Shown: positions 9,521 through 17,431 of the stretch, in pieces | Numbering within the stretch: position 1 is the first letter of the stretch | How the letters are laid out: every line of letters begins with the position of its first letter | Assembly (NCBI GenBank): GCA_947447895.1 | Contig: CANFLM010000016.1 | Coordinates: forward strand, 1 to 42,072 | Length of the DNA: 42,072 bases | Direction: 5' to 3' | Origin: Hyphomicrobiales bacterium | GTDB taxonomy: Bacteria > Pseudomonadota > Alphaproteobacteria > Rhizobiales > Beijerinckiaceae | Translations under genes and position numbers: made by a program | Notes under the pieces: generated by a model | What the model was told of the DNA's origin: nothing | The model's database searches: none | Seen by the model: the letters and a program-made list of their open reading frames with translations, nothing else

Positions 9521-9846
9521 TCCTATGGTTCCGTTCTGTGGCGGGCCCCGCAAACCAGGTGCCCTGCCTTTGGGCAAAGGGTGGTGTCGGGTGACCCCAT
9601 ACGCAACGGCAATCCATCTGAGTACAGGCGACCCGCCCCGATGCGACAACCGGTCATTCCAGATAAAATGCTCATTGCAAAGAAGACGCATGACGCGGAC
9701 CCTGCCGCGTCGGACAAGCCGTTCCGCAGATCACTCCGGTGATCCTCGCAAGCCGGCAAGGCCTGTCGGATGGATCGCCCTTGAGACGATCGACCCGATG
9801 TCGGGGATCGGCCGGACAGGCCGGCCGATCCGCCAGAGACCATTTT
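9521..9846 (-). other. 326-bp gap between binding-protein and permease genes, with hairpins
   Basis: No gene is seen here. Immediately after the binding-protein stop, a perfect 11-bp stem with a 5-base loop lies at 9805-9831 (GGATCGGCCGG against CCGGCCGATCC). It has no T-run on the minus strand, so it is more likely an mRNA-stabilising or partial-termination element than a full terminator. A smaller stem, GATCAC/GTGATC, lies near 9730-9750. Such elements commonly allow binding protein to be made in excess over permease. Confidence 0.6.
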
Positions 9847-10998
9847 TTACTTGTTCAGCTTAGGCAGAATTTCGACGATCTTCTGCTTGCCGTCGACGAT
9901 CTCGGCCAGGAAGCTGGCGCGATCGATATCACCATTGGCATCCCATGAGGCTTCCATCAGAATGCCGGGTTCCTGTTCAGGCTTGATGGTCATGCCATGC
10001 AGGGTCTGGGCGAACAGCTTGGAGTCGAACTTGCCGATTTTCTCGGTCACAGCCTTGACCATGTAGACGGCGGTATAGCCCTTGATGCCGTTGTGATCGT
10101 TGACATAGTTGAAGCGGGCCTTGAAGCGCTTGGCAAAGTCCTGAATGGCAGGAATGGGCGCATCGGCGGTCAAACCGACATGGCCGCGCACGCCATTGGC
10201 GGCATCACCGGCCAGTTCGACCACTTTCTGGCCGAGCAGGGTGGTTTCGCCGATCAGCGGGGTCTTGATGCCCTGCTTGCGGGCTTCCTTCAGGAAGCGG
10301 GCGCTTTCTTCTTCATTGGTGTAGACGAAAATCGCGTCGGCATTGGCCGCTTTCACCTTCACCACGTCAGCCGAGAAATCGGCCTGGCCGGATTCGGTGG
10401 AAATATCGGCAACAACCTTGATGTCGCTCTTGGCCATTTCCTTCACGAAATTGTCACGACCGCCTTTGCCGAAGTCATTGTTGACCCAGACCACGGCCAC
10501 GCTTTTGGCCTTCAACCCGTCGCGCATGTAATTAGCCACTTTCGGGATCGAGCTTTGCTGGCCGAACGAGGTGCGGAAGATGTATTTGCTGCCCTTCTGC
10601 GTAATGGCAGCCGCTTCACCGCCGACGATTTCAGGCACTTCGGCCTGTGCGGTCAGAGCCAGATCGACGAGCACCGAGCCGGAAAACACCGGACCGAGAA
10701 CCACATAGGGGTTTTTGTCGAGAACCTTCTGGACCTGTGTGCGCGAAATACCGGCATCCGATTGGGTGTCGAGATGTTCCAACTCGATCTTGCGGCCCAA
10801 CAACCCGCCTTTGGCGTTGATTTCTTCGACAGCCAGAATGATCCCGTCGCGCCAGTTGGTGCCCGACACCGCACCGGGGCCCGACAATTCAACGATGTTG
10901 GGGAGATAGATGGTTTGCTGGGCATTGACGCTCTGGGCAGCCATGGCCAGGCCACCGGCCAGCAAGACACCCATCAAACGAGATGTGTTCATGATCAT
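9847..10998 (-). CDS. Branched-chain amino acid-type ABC transporter substrate-binding protein
   Basis: Periplasmic ligand-binding protein of the Liv/peripla_BP_6 type, 383 aa. A signal peptide is clear: Met-Ile-Met-Asn-Thr-Ser-Arg, a hydrophobic stretch to about residue 22, and an Ala-Gln-type cleavage site around residues 26-27 (VNAQQ). The mature protein opens with IYLPNIVELSGPGAVSG and has two Rossmann-like lobes, including AAITQKGSKYIFRTSFG and the VNNDFGKGG segment typical of the family. An AGGAT ribosome site precedes the ATG at 10998. First gene of the leftward operon; its ligand is inferred to be a shikimate- or quinate-like acid from the cluster, not read from the sequence. Confidence 0.92.
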   Translation of the reverse strand: MIMNTSRLMGVLLAGGLAMAAQSVNAQQTIYLPNIVELSGPGAVSGTNWRDGIILAVEEINAKGGLLGRKIELEHLDTQSDAGISRTQVQKVLDKNPYVVLGPVFSGSVLVDLALTAQAEVPEIVGGEAAAITQKGSKYIFRTSFGQQSSIPKVANYMRDGLKAKSVAVVWVNNDFGKGGRDNFVKEMAKSDIKVVADISTESGQADFSADVVKVKAANADAIFVYTNEEESARFLKEARKQGIKTPLIGETTLLGQKVVELAGDAANGVRGHVGLTADAPIPAIQDFAKRFKARFNYVNDHNGIKGYTAVYMVKAVTEKIGKFDSKLFAQTLHGMTIKPEQEPGILMEASWDANGDIDRASFLAEIVDGKQKIVEILPKLNK

Positions 10999-11359
10999 AT
11001 GCAGTATCCTTCCCTGGAATAAAGTCCGATTTGTTCAGTCAAATCTTATCCGTCAATGCGACGTGTCATGCGATGCTATCAGCCTCTTGATCCGGCGCAA
11101 AGCTTCCATAGCCTTGTTGCCTCCCGAAATCATCCCCTCCACCGTCACACCACACCGGTCACACGTTGCTGCAACCCGTTTCCGGTTTACTGTTCACCGG
11201 CAAATGTTCGCTAGACGAACAAATGTCCTGCCTGCGAACACTATAGGAAACAAACGACCCCTCGTCAATCTCCTATTTTTTCCAAAATATCCGATTTTAT
11301 GTACTTTCTTTCCGAGGCCTGTGTCCTTTGCGACGCCTGTTTCCTTTCCGAAGCCTGTT
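10999..11359 (-). promoter_or_regulatory. 361-bp promoter region of the liv operon with an inverted repeat
   Basis: No gene found. It lies between the regulator's stop and the binding-protein start and must hold the operon promoter unless the regulator is co-transcribed. An inverted repeat TGTTCG-CTAGA-CGAACA is at 11205-11221 and would suit a dimeric repressor such as the adjacent GntR protein; this is a candidate only. Three 18-bp tandem repeats occupy the right end (described separately). Confidence 0.45.
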
Positions 11360-11361
11360 TC
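11308..11361. repeat. Three tandem 18-bp repeats across the regulator's stop codon
   Basis: Copies at 11308-11325, 11326-11343 and 11344-11361, all of the form CTTTsCGAnGCCTGTkTC, differ at only one or two positions each. The third copy covers two bases of the TGA stop codon of the gntR gene (11360-11362). Eighteen bases equal six codons, and the repeats are in frame with that gene on the minus strand. Confidence 0.9.
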
Positions 11362-12073
11362 AGGATTTCTTCGGCACGGTCTCCGTCACCGCGACTGTTT
11401 GCGCGCCTTTGAGAATATGGGCTTCGAGCAGACCCACCGCCCGATCGGCATCGCGGGCCAGAGCGGCATCGAGAATCAGCTTGTGCTCGTTGGCCGACTG
11501 GGCGCGCGGGAAAGGGCGGGTTTTGAGCGACAGCATCCGGTAACGCTGGCTCTGCTCGTACATCGCCTGCCGGAACAACAGCAACCAGCGCGATCCGCAA
11601 TTGGCGATCAGGGCCGTGTGGAACTCCTCGTTATAGCGCTCCCAATCCGCACCCCAACGGTCGGGATCATCTTCCACCACAGCCTCGACCCGCGACAATT
11701 TGTGATAGCAGCCAACGATTTGCGCCTCCCATTCAAGGTCGGCACGGGCAATCGACTGGCGCAGGGCATGGCATTCCAGCAATTGCCGCATCTGGGTGAT
11801 GTCACGCAAATCCTCGATAGACACCGGCGGCACGGTGAAACCGCGCTGGCCTTCGGCCACCACCAGACCATCGGAGGCCAGCCGCGACAGGGTTTCGCGC
11901 ATGGTGTTGATGCTGACCTCGTAGGATTTGCTCAACCCTTCCAGTTTCAATTTGGCGCCGGGTTCGAGCGCCCCCATGATCACGTCACGCCGCAAGCGGT
12001 CATAAAGCTGCGCGGTCAGCGTGCCCGTGGAATCGGTTTTGGAATGGTCATCACTCACGATTTTATCCTTCAT
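11360..12073 (-). CDS. GntR-family transcriptional regulator, FCD (FadR-like) subfamily
   Basis: A 237-aa regulator. An N-terminal winged helix-turn-helix (about residues 18-85: YDRLRRDVIMGALEPGAKL, then LSKSYEVSINTMRETLSRLASDGLV) is followed by an all-helical FCD ligand domain containing the metal-site pattern ERYNEEFHTALIANCGS and the late H in EHKLILDAALARD. It lies between the liv operon and the divergent quiC gene, the usual position for a local regulator that responds to the pathway acid. The start is ATG 12073; a GTG at 12058 with AAGGAT 6 bases upstream is an alternative. Three in-frame 6-codon repeats follow the TGA stop. Confidence 0.9.
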   Translation of the reverse strand: MKDKIVSDDHSKTDSTGTLTAQLYDRLRRDVIMGALEPGAKLKLEGLSKSYEVSINTMRETLSRLASDGLVVAEGQRGFTVPPVSIEDLRDITQMRQLLECHALRQSIARADLEWEAQIVGCYHKLSRVEAVVEDDPDRWGADWERYNEEFHTALIANCGSRWLLLFRQAMYEQSQRYRMLSLKTRPFPRAQSANEHKLILDAALARDADRAVGLLEAHILKGAQTVAVTETVPKKS

Positions 12074-12154
12074 GGTCTTGCGCGCGTCCCGATTGAAATT
12101 AATTCGATCGCGACCTCAATTCAAGCATTGCCGCAAAATTAAAAAAAAGATATG

Positions 12155-12170
12155 AGATTTGTAGAAATCT
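12155..12170. promoter_or_regulatory. Inverted repeat in the gntR/quiC divergent promoter
   Basis: AGATTT-GTAG-AAATCT is a perfect 6-bp inverted repeat with a 4-base spacer, lying just upstream of the AGGAG ribosome site of the dehydratase gene. Its position would let a bound regulator block quiC transcription. It differs in sequence from the repeat at 11205-11221, so at most one is likely to be the GntR operator. Confidence 0.4.
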
Positions 12171-12183
12171 AGGAGATTAAAAA

Positions 12184-14076
12184 ATGTTCGCGTGGTCCAT
12201 CGCTACCGTCTGTCTGGGCGGAACATTGGAAAGCAAGCTGTCAGCCATTGCCAAAGCAGGCTTTCGCGCTGTCGAATTGTTCGAGAATGATCTGACCTTC
12301 TTCAATGGACGGCCCAGCGATGTGCGCCGCATGGCGGATGATCTGGGCCTGTCGATTGTCGCCTTGCAGCCGATGCGCGACTTCGAGGGCATGCCGGCCC
12401 CCGCCCGCCTGCGCAATTTCGAACGTGCCGAGCGCAAATTCGACCTTATGGACGAATTGGGCGTCAATCTCCTGTGCCTGTGCTCCAATGTCAGCCCCGA
12501 TGCGATCAATGATGACCGTCAGGCCGCCGCCGATCTGGCGGAACTGGCGGATCGGGCCGGTGCGCGCGGCTTGCGGATCGGGTACGAGGCACTGGCCTGG
12601 GGCACCCATATCAAGGACTGGATGCAGGCCTGGCATCTCGTCGAACTGGCCGATCGGCCCAATCTCGGACTGGTGCTGGATAGTTTCCATGCCTGTGTGC
12701 GCGGCAATCCGATTGCGCCGATGGCCGATTTGCCCGGTGACAAGATCGCATTGGTGCAGGTGGCCGATGCGCCCGGCCTGCTGATGGATGCGCTCGCACT
12801 CAGCCGCCACCACCGCTGCTTCCCCGGACAGGGCGATCTGCCCGTCGATGCCTTTATCGAGGCCTGTCTGGCCACCGGCTATCGCGGTCCGGTCTCGCTC
12901 GAGATTTTCAATGACCAGTTCCGCGGCGCCCTGCCCGGACAGATCGCGCTGGACGGCATGCGGGCGCTTGAGGCCTGTGCCGAGCGCATCGCCAAAACCG
13001 GCCGCACGCCGGATATCAAACGTCTGCCCGGTGCGCATCTGCCTGCACCGAGCACGGTGTCCAAGGTCGAATTCGTCGAATTTGCCACATCCGGCCCCGA
13101 AGGTGACAAACTCGAAACCGTCCTGCGGGGGCTGGGCTTCCAGAAAGTCGCGCAACACCGTTCCAAGGAAGTGGTCCTGTTGCGCCAGAACGATGTCAAC
13201 ATTGTCATCAACCGCGAGCGGGACGGCTTTGCCCATTCTTTCTATCTGGTGCACGGCACGTCGGTCTGCGCGATGGCCTTTGCGGTTGACCATGTCGACC
13301 GGACACTGGAGCGCGCCAATGCGCTGGGCGCGACGACCTATCATGGCCGGATCGGCGCGGGCGAGGCAACCATTCCGGCCGTGCGCGGGGTTGAAGGCAG
13401 TCTGATCTATCTGATTTCCGACACACCGGAAGGACTGGGCTTCTGGGAACGCGATTTCGTGTTCGAGCCTTCGGCCCAAGCCGGTGGCCCGATCACCGGC
13501 ATCGACCATCTGTCCAACACCGTGAGGCGTCCGGAATTTTTCACCTGGCTGACCTTCTACAAGGCGGTGCTGGGCTTCGAGGATGTGCCGCAGGTCGAAG
13601 TGGCTGACCCCTACGGCGCCTTCTATAGCCGTTGCGTGCGCACGCCCAACCGCTCCGTGCAAATTCCGCTGAATGTGTCGGATGGCGGGGCCACCGTGCT
13701 GGCCCGCTTCCTCGATGCGACCTCGGGATCGGGCGTGCAGCAGATCGCTTTTGAAACGCCCGATATTTTCGGTTTTGTCGAAAAGGCCCGCGCGGAAGGC
13801 GTCACCTTCCTGCCCATTCCCGACAATTACTATGCCGATCTTGCGGCCCGCTTCGATCTCGATCCGGCTTTGCTGGAACAGATGCGCAGTCTGGGCATTT
13901 TGTATGACCGCAGCGCGGGCGGCGAGTTCTTCCATATCTATACGGAATCATTCGACGACCGTTTCTTCTTCGAAGTGCTGGAGCGGCGCGATTACGATCT
14001 GTTCGGAGCGGCCAATACGCCGGTGCGTCTGGTGGCACAGGCCCGCTCGCAAGACGCCCGCCGCGCCATCAGCTGA
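12184..14076 (+). CDS. quiC: 3-Dehydroshikimate dehydratase fused to an HPPD-like domain (QuiC1 type)
   Basis: A 630-aa two-domain protein. Residues 1-270 form a sugar-phosphate isomerase-like barrel that dehydrates 3-dehydroshikimate to protocatechuate. Its metal ligands are visible as Glu135 (GYEALAWG), Asp166 with His169 (LVLDSFHA), Gln192 (LVQVADAP) and Glu240 (SLEIF), matching the known fused enzyme in order and spacing. Residues 290-620 resemble 4-hydroxyphenylpyruvate dioxygenase: His442 (GIDHLSN) and Glu597 (FFFEVLER) are retained, but the middle iron ligand position reads Gln520 (VQQIAF) where dioxygenases have His. A good AGGAG ribosome site precedes the ATG. It diverges from the regulator of the shikimate/quinate cluster. 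The dehydratase role is well supported; the function of the second domain is unknown. Confidence 0.92.
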   Translation: MFAWSIATVCLGGTLESKLSAIAKAGFRAVELFENDLTFFNGRPSDVRRMADDLGLSIVALQPMRDFEGMPAPARLRNFERAERKFDLMDELGVNLLCLCSNVSPDAINDDRQAAADLAELADRAGARGLRIGYEALAWGTHIKDWMQAWHLVELADRPNLGLVLDSFHACVRGNPIAPMADLPGDKIALVQVADAPGLLMDALALSRHHRCFPGQGDLPVDAFIEACLATGYRGPVSLEIFNDQFRGALPGQIALDGMRALEACAERIAKTGRTPDIKRLPGAHLPAPSTVSKVEFVEFATSGPEGDKLETVLRGLGFQKVAQHRSKEVVLLRQNDVNIVINRERDGFAHSFYLVHGTSVCAMAFAVDHVDRTLERANALGATTYHGRIGAGEATIPAVRGVEGSLIYLISDTPEGLGFWERDFVFEPSAQAGGPITGIDHLSNTVRRPEFFTWLTFYKAVLGFEDVPQVEVADPYGAFYSRCVRTPNRSVQIPLNVSDGGATVLARFLDATSGSGVQQIAFETPDIFGFVEKARAEGVTFLPIPDNYYADLAARFDLDPALLEQMRSLGILYDRSAGGEFFHIYTESFDDRFFFEVLERRDYDLFGAANTPVRLVAQARSQDARRAIS

Positions 14077-14080
14077 GATC

Positions 14081-14114
14081 CGGCAGCCCCGCGAGCCTGC
14101 TTGAGTGGCTGCCG
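14081..14114. terminator. Hairpin between convergent quiC and CitE-like gene
   Basis: CGGCAGCC (14081-14088) pairs with GGCTGCCG (14107-14114) around an 18-base loop in the 49-bp gap between the two convergent genes. There is no clear T-run in either direction, so it is at best a weak bidirectional terminator. Confidence 0.4.
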
Positions 14115-14125
14115 TATATCCTTTC

Positions 14126-15013
14126 TCAGCCCTGACGGGCGGCAATCGCGGCAGCAATGGCCAGCGTGCGGCGGCCCATCTCGGCATGCATCAATTCCAC
14201 CATGCGTCCGTCAACCGTGATCACACCCTTCGACCGGTTTTCGGGCAGATCGAATGCCGCGACGATGGCCCGCGCCTGTTCGACCTCCTGGTCGGAGGGA
14301 GCAAAAACCCGGTTGGCCGGACCAATCTGGTTCGGATGGATCAGGGTCTTGCCATCCATGCCCATATCGCGGCCTTCCTCGCATTCGCGGATCAGTCCGG
14401 CCTCGTCCTGCAGGCCGTTATAGACACCGTCGAGAATCTCGAGGCCATAGGCACGTGCCGCTGCGACTGCCGTGGACAGCCAGCCCAGCATCGGCAGGCG
14501 TCCAGGTGTCAGGCGCGCGCGGGTCTCTTTGGCCAGATCATTGGTGCCCATCACAAAACAGCTCAGGCGGCTTGCAGGCCGAGCCGCAGCCGCGGCAATG
14601 TCCCCGAGGTTCAAAATCGCCAGCGGCGTTTCGATCATGATCCACAATCTGGTATTGGCCGAGACACCGGCATCCACCAGGGCTGACTCGCAACGGGCCA
14701 CCTCTGCGGACGTCGAGATTTTGGGAAACAGGATCGCATCAGCCCCGGCTTTGGAAGCGGCCGCCACATCCGCGTGGCCCCAGGCCGTATCGAGCCCGTT
14801 GACGCGCAAGATCACCTCGCGACTGCCGAAACCACCTGCGGCAATCGCCGCACAGGCCTGTTCGCGCGCCAGATCCTTGGCATCGGGTGCCACCGCGTCT
14901 TCCAGATCGAGGATCAACCCGTCGGCATCCAGCCCCTTGGCCTTTTCAAGCGCGCGGGCATTGGAGGCGGGCATATAGAGAACACTGCGGCGGGGTCTGA
15001 GAGAGGCGGACAT
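14126..15013 (-). CDS. CitE-family protein, probable (3S)-malyl-CoA thioesterase (Mcl2-like)
   Basis: A 295-aa HpcH/HpaI (CitE) family beta-barrel enzyme. Family motifs are RRSVLYMPASNARALEKAKG, the metal-site LILDLEDAVAPD, VRVN-like ILRVNGLDT, FPKIST, and the late DGKTLIHPNQI. Its overall pattern (RSVLY, GTNDLAKE, DGVYN) matches the thioesterase Mcl2 more closely than the malyl-CoA/beta-methylmalyl-CoA lyase Mcl1, which has a different N-terminus. Mcl2 hydrolyses malyl-CoA made in the last step of the ethylmalonyl-CoA pathway. The ATG at 15013 has AAGGAT upstream. It stands alone, convergent with quiC and divergent from the metallophosphoesterase. A lyase or citramalyl-CoA role cannot be excluded. 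Confidence 0.8.
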   Translation of the reverse strand: MSASLRPRRSVLYMPASNARALEKAKGLDADGLILDLEDAVAPDAKDLAREQACAAIAAGGFGSREVILRVNGLDTAWGHADVAAASKAGADAILFPKISTSAEVARCESALVDAGVSANTRLWIMIETPLAILNLGDIAAAAARPASRLSCFVMGTNDLAKETRARLTPGRLPMLGWLSTAVAAARAYGLEILDGVYNGLQDEAGLIRECEEGRDMGMDGKTLIHPNQIGPANRVFAPSDQEVEQARAIVAAFDLPENRSKGVITVDGRMVELMHAEMGRRTLAIAAAIAARQG

Positions 15014-15090
15014 CGGGCCATCCTTGTGAGCGGAGCAAATCTGGTATGCCAAAATCAACTGCACAGCAGGATAGCCTGAAAAGTCTGCCT

Positions 15091-15128
15091 GTCACGTGAC
15101 CAAAAGGGCTAGGGTGGGGACAGTGTCC
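15091..15128. promoter_or_regulatory. Two palindromes in a divergent promoter region
   Basis: Within the region between the CitE-like gene and the metallophosphoesterase, GTCACGTGAC (15091-15100) is a perfect 10-bp palindrome and GGACA-G-TGTCC (15118-15128) is a perfect inverted repeat. Both are plausible binding sites; I recognise neither as a named operator. Confidence 0.35.
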
Positions 15129-15209
15129 GGTCTATTCAACTAATAGGCCTCTTTACCTTGTGCCGTGCCGGCGGGCAGACTGGCGCACGTCGAAAAGGAT
15201 AGCGGAACT

Positions 15210-15962
15210 GTGCGGATCGCGTTTTGTGCGGATATTCATGGCAATCGGGCGGCTTTCGAAGCCTGTTTGCGCGAGTGCGAGCGGCGCGGCTATGACCAAA
15301 TGGTGGTTCTGGGGGACGTGGTCGGCTATGGCCCCGATCCGCAATGGTGCACCGACCGGGTGCGCGAGCTGGAGGCCAAAGGCGCACTGGTGGTGCGCGG
15401 CAACCATGATGCGGCCCTGCGCGAGGGCACGGCCAGCATGAACGAACTGGCACGCACGGCCATCGAATGGACGCTGACCCAGCTTGATTCTGCCTCTGTC
15501 GATTATCTGGCCGCCCTGCCGCTCTCGCACCGGCAGGACGAGCGGCTCTATGTCCATGCCAATGCCTGGGCGCCGGCTTTGTGGGACTACATCAATTCCC
15601 CGCGCGAGGCCGAACGCTCGATGCGGTTGACCGAGGCCCGCCTGAGCTTTTGCGGCCATACCCATGTGCCCGTGCTCTACCACATGAGTGCCAAACGCCC
15701 CGCCGCCGCCTTCACGCCCCTGACCGGCAAACCGATCCCCCTATCGACCATCCGGCGCTATCTGATGCTGGTGGGCGCTGTCGGCCAGCCGCGCGACCGC
15801 AATCCGGCGGCCTGCTGGGCCTTGTATGACACAACAAAGCGCGAATACACCATCTACCGCGTATCCTATGACATTGAAGCGACAGCCAGAAAGATCAGGG
15901 AGACCGCCATGCCGCAAGCCATGGCCGAGCGTCTTGCCAAACGGTTGTTTGTGGGGAGTTGA
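15210..15962 (+). CDS. Calcineurin-like metallophosphoesterase
   Basis: A 250-aa phosphoesterase with the complete two-metal motif set: Asp8 and His10 (CADIHGN), Asp36 (LGDVVGYGPDP), Asn65-His66-Asp67 (RGNHD), and His150 and His152 (CGHTHVP). The GTG at 15210 starts the protein right at the first strand (VRIAFCADIHGN) and has AAGGAT upstream; in-frame residues back to 15165 are not family-like. It is followed after 2 bp by a Ser/Thr kinase-UspA fusion, so the two are almost certainly co-transcribed. Its substrate is not readable from sequence. The pairing makes a protein phosphatase acting against the kinase one possibility; a nucleotide phosphatase is another. Confidence 0.85.
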   Translation: MRIAFCADIHGNRAAFEACLRECERRGYDQMVVLGDVVGYGPDPQWCTDRVRELEAKGALVVRGNHDAALREGTASMNELARTAIEWTLTQLDSASVDYLAALPLSHRQDERLYVHANAWAPALWDYINSPREAERSMRLTEARLSFCGHTHVPVLYHMSAKRPAAAFTPLTGKPIPLSTIRRYLMLVGAVGQPRDRNPAACWALYDTTKREYTIYRVSYDIEATARKIRETAMPQAMAERLAKRLFVGS

Positions 15963-15964
15963 GT

Positions 15965-17431
15965 ATGGAAAGCCATCGATTGCGTGCCGGTCGGGTGATC
16001 GACGGGTTTACACTGGAAGAATTGGTCCATACCGGCGGGATGGCCGCCCTGTGGCGCGTCACCAAACCGGACGAACCGCGCTCCATGCTGATGAAAGTGC
16101 CTTTTCTGGGAGAAGGCGACGACCATTCAGCCATCATCGGCTTTGAGATCGAGCATATGATCCTGCCGCGCCTGACCGGACCGCATGTGCCCGCCGTGAT
16201 CGCGGTGGGTGATTTTGCCGTCCTGCCGCATCTGGTCATCGAACGGCTGCCCGGCAAATCGCTCGATTCCCGCCTCAAGGATGCGCCGTTGTCACCCGAG
16301 GATGTGTGCTGGCTGGGAGCCAAAATCGCCACCGCCCTGCAGGACATCCACCGCCAACACGTCATCCATCTCGATGTCAAACCCGCCAATATCATGCTGC
16401 GCGACAACGGCCCTGCGGTGATGATCGATTACGGCCTGGCCCGTCACGATGAATTGCCCGATCTGCTGGCCGAAGAATCCGATCTGCCGATCGGCACCAG
16501 TGCCTATATGGCCCCCGAACAGGTGCTGGGCATCCGCACCGATCCGTGCAGCGATATTTTCGCCCTCGGCGTGGTTCTTTATGAAATGGCCAGCGGTGAA
16601 AAGCCGTTCGGCAATCCGACGACCCGTGCCGGCATGCGCCAGCGGCTCTATCACGAACCTCGCCCCTTGCGGGCGTTGCAACCGCACATCGCCCCATGGC
16701 TGCAGGAAATCATCCTGAAATGTCTGGAGGTCGATCCCGACGACCGCTTCCAGTCGGCAGGACAGCTGGCCCATGCGCTGCGCAATCCCGATCAGGTGGT
16801 TCTGACAGAGCGGGCGGCACGCACCAAGTCGCCCGGCTTTGTCAAACGCGTCAAAAACTGGTGGCAGGGACAGAACCGGGTGATCGCCGCGCCCATGCGG
16901 GTGGCGGACCGGCTCGACAAGGCCCCGATCATCATGTGCGCACTGGATTTTTCGGTCGACGAGGCGGACGCCATCTCCGACGCGGTCAAGCGGCTGGTCC
17001 GGCGTCTGCTCGAAACCGATCCGGAAAGCCGGCTGGTCTGCCTGACCGTTCTCAAAACCTCGCTGGTCAAGCTTGACGAAGCGCTCGACCAGGGCGGCCG
17101 CAACATCTATCTCAAGCGGCTGGTCGCACTCAAGGACTGGGCGCGCAGTCTCGATCTGCTGGAAGAAAGCGTCAGCTTCCACGTCATCGAGGCGGTCGAT
17201 CCGGCACAGGCCATTCTTGACTATGCGGGCTTCAACAGCGTCGACCATATCGTGATGGGAGCGCGCGGCCATTCGACGCTGCGGCGCTATCTCGGCAGTG
17301 TCTCGTCCCGCGTGGTGGCCGAAGCCTCCTGCTCGGTCACCGTGGTGCGGTTGACGCGCACAGCCGAAGACGAAGAGCCGTCAGGCGGCGGGCAGGACGG
17401 CGCGCCAGAGGCCGCTCATACCGGCGGGTAG
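15965..17431 (+). CDS. Ser/Thr protein kinase fused to a universal stress protein domain
   Basis: A 488-aa protein. Residues 12-270 form a Hanks-type kinase: glycine loop HTGGMAALW (residues 22-30, with Ala in place of the last Gly), ATP lysine Lys44, catalytic Asp137 in HLDVKPANIM (HLD, not HRD, so a non-RD type), Asp155 in DYG (instead of DFG), then a GTSAYMAPEQ activation segment end. Residues about 310-465 form a UspA domain ending in GARGHSTLRRYLGS, close to the ATP-binding Usp motif but with eight rather than nine residues between the glycines. No membrane segment is seen. The ATG at 15965 follows GGGGAG. It probably senses an adenine nucleotide or stress state through the Usp part; that is inference. 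Confidence 0.87.
   Translation: MESHRLRAGRVIDGFTLEELVHTGGMAALWRVTKPDEPRSMLMKVPFLGEGDDHSAIIGFEIEHMILPRLTGPHVPAVIAVGDFAVLPHLVIERLPGKSLDSRLKDAPLSPEDVCWLGAKIATALQDIHRQHVIHLDVKPANIMLRDNGPAVMIDYGLARHDELPDLLAEESDLPIGTSAYMAPEQVLGIRTDPCSDIFALGVVLYEMASGEKPFGNPTTRAGMRQRLYHEPRPLRALQPHIAPWLQEIILKCLEVDPDDRFQSAGQLAHALRNPDQVVLTERAARTKSPGFVKRVKNWWQGQNRVIAAPMRVADRLDKAPIIMCALDFSVDEADAISDAVKRLVRRLLETDPESRLVCLTVLKTSLVKLDEALDQGGRNIYLKRLVALKDWARSLDLLEESVSFHVIEAVDPAQAILDYAGFNSVDHIVMGARGHSTLRRYLGSVSSRVVAEASCSVTVVRLTRTAEDEEPSGGGQDGAPEAAHTGG

Noticed and set aside
11265..11600. A 111-codon minus-strand frame ending in repeated QASERKQASQRT-like residues
   Set aside because: It is the 18-bp repeat read in another frame and mostly overlaps the regulator gene; the regulator frame is clearly the coding one.
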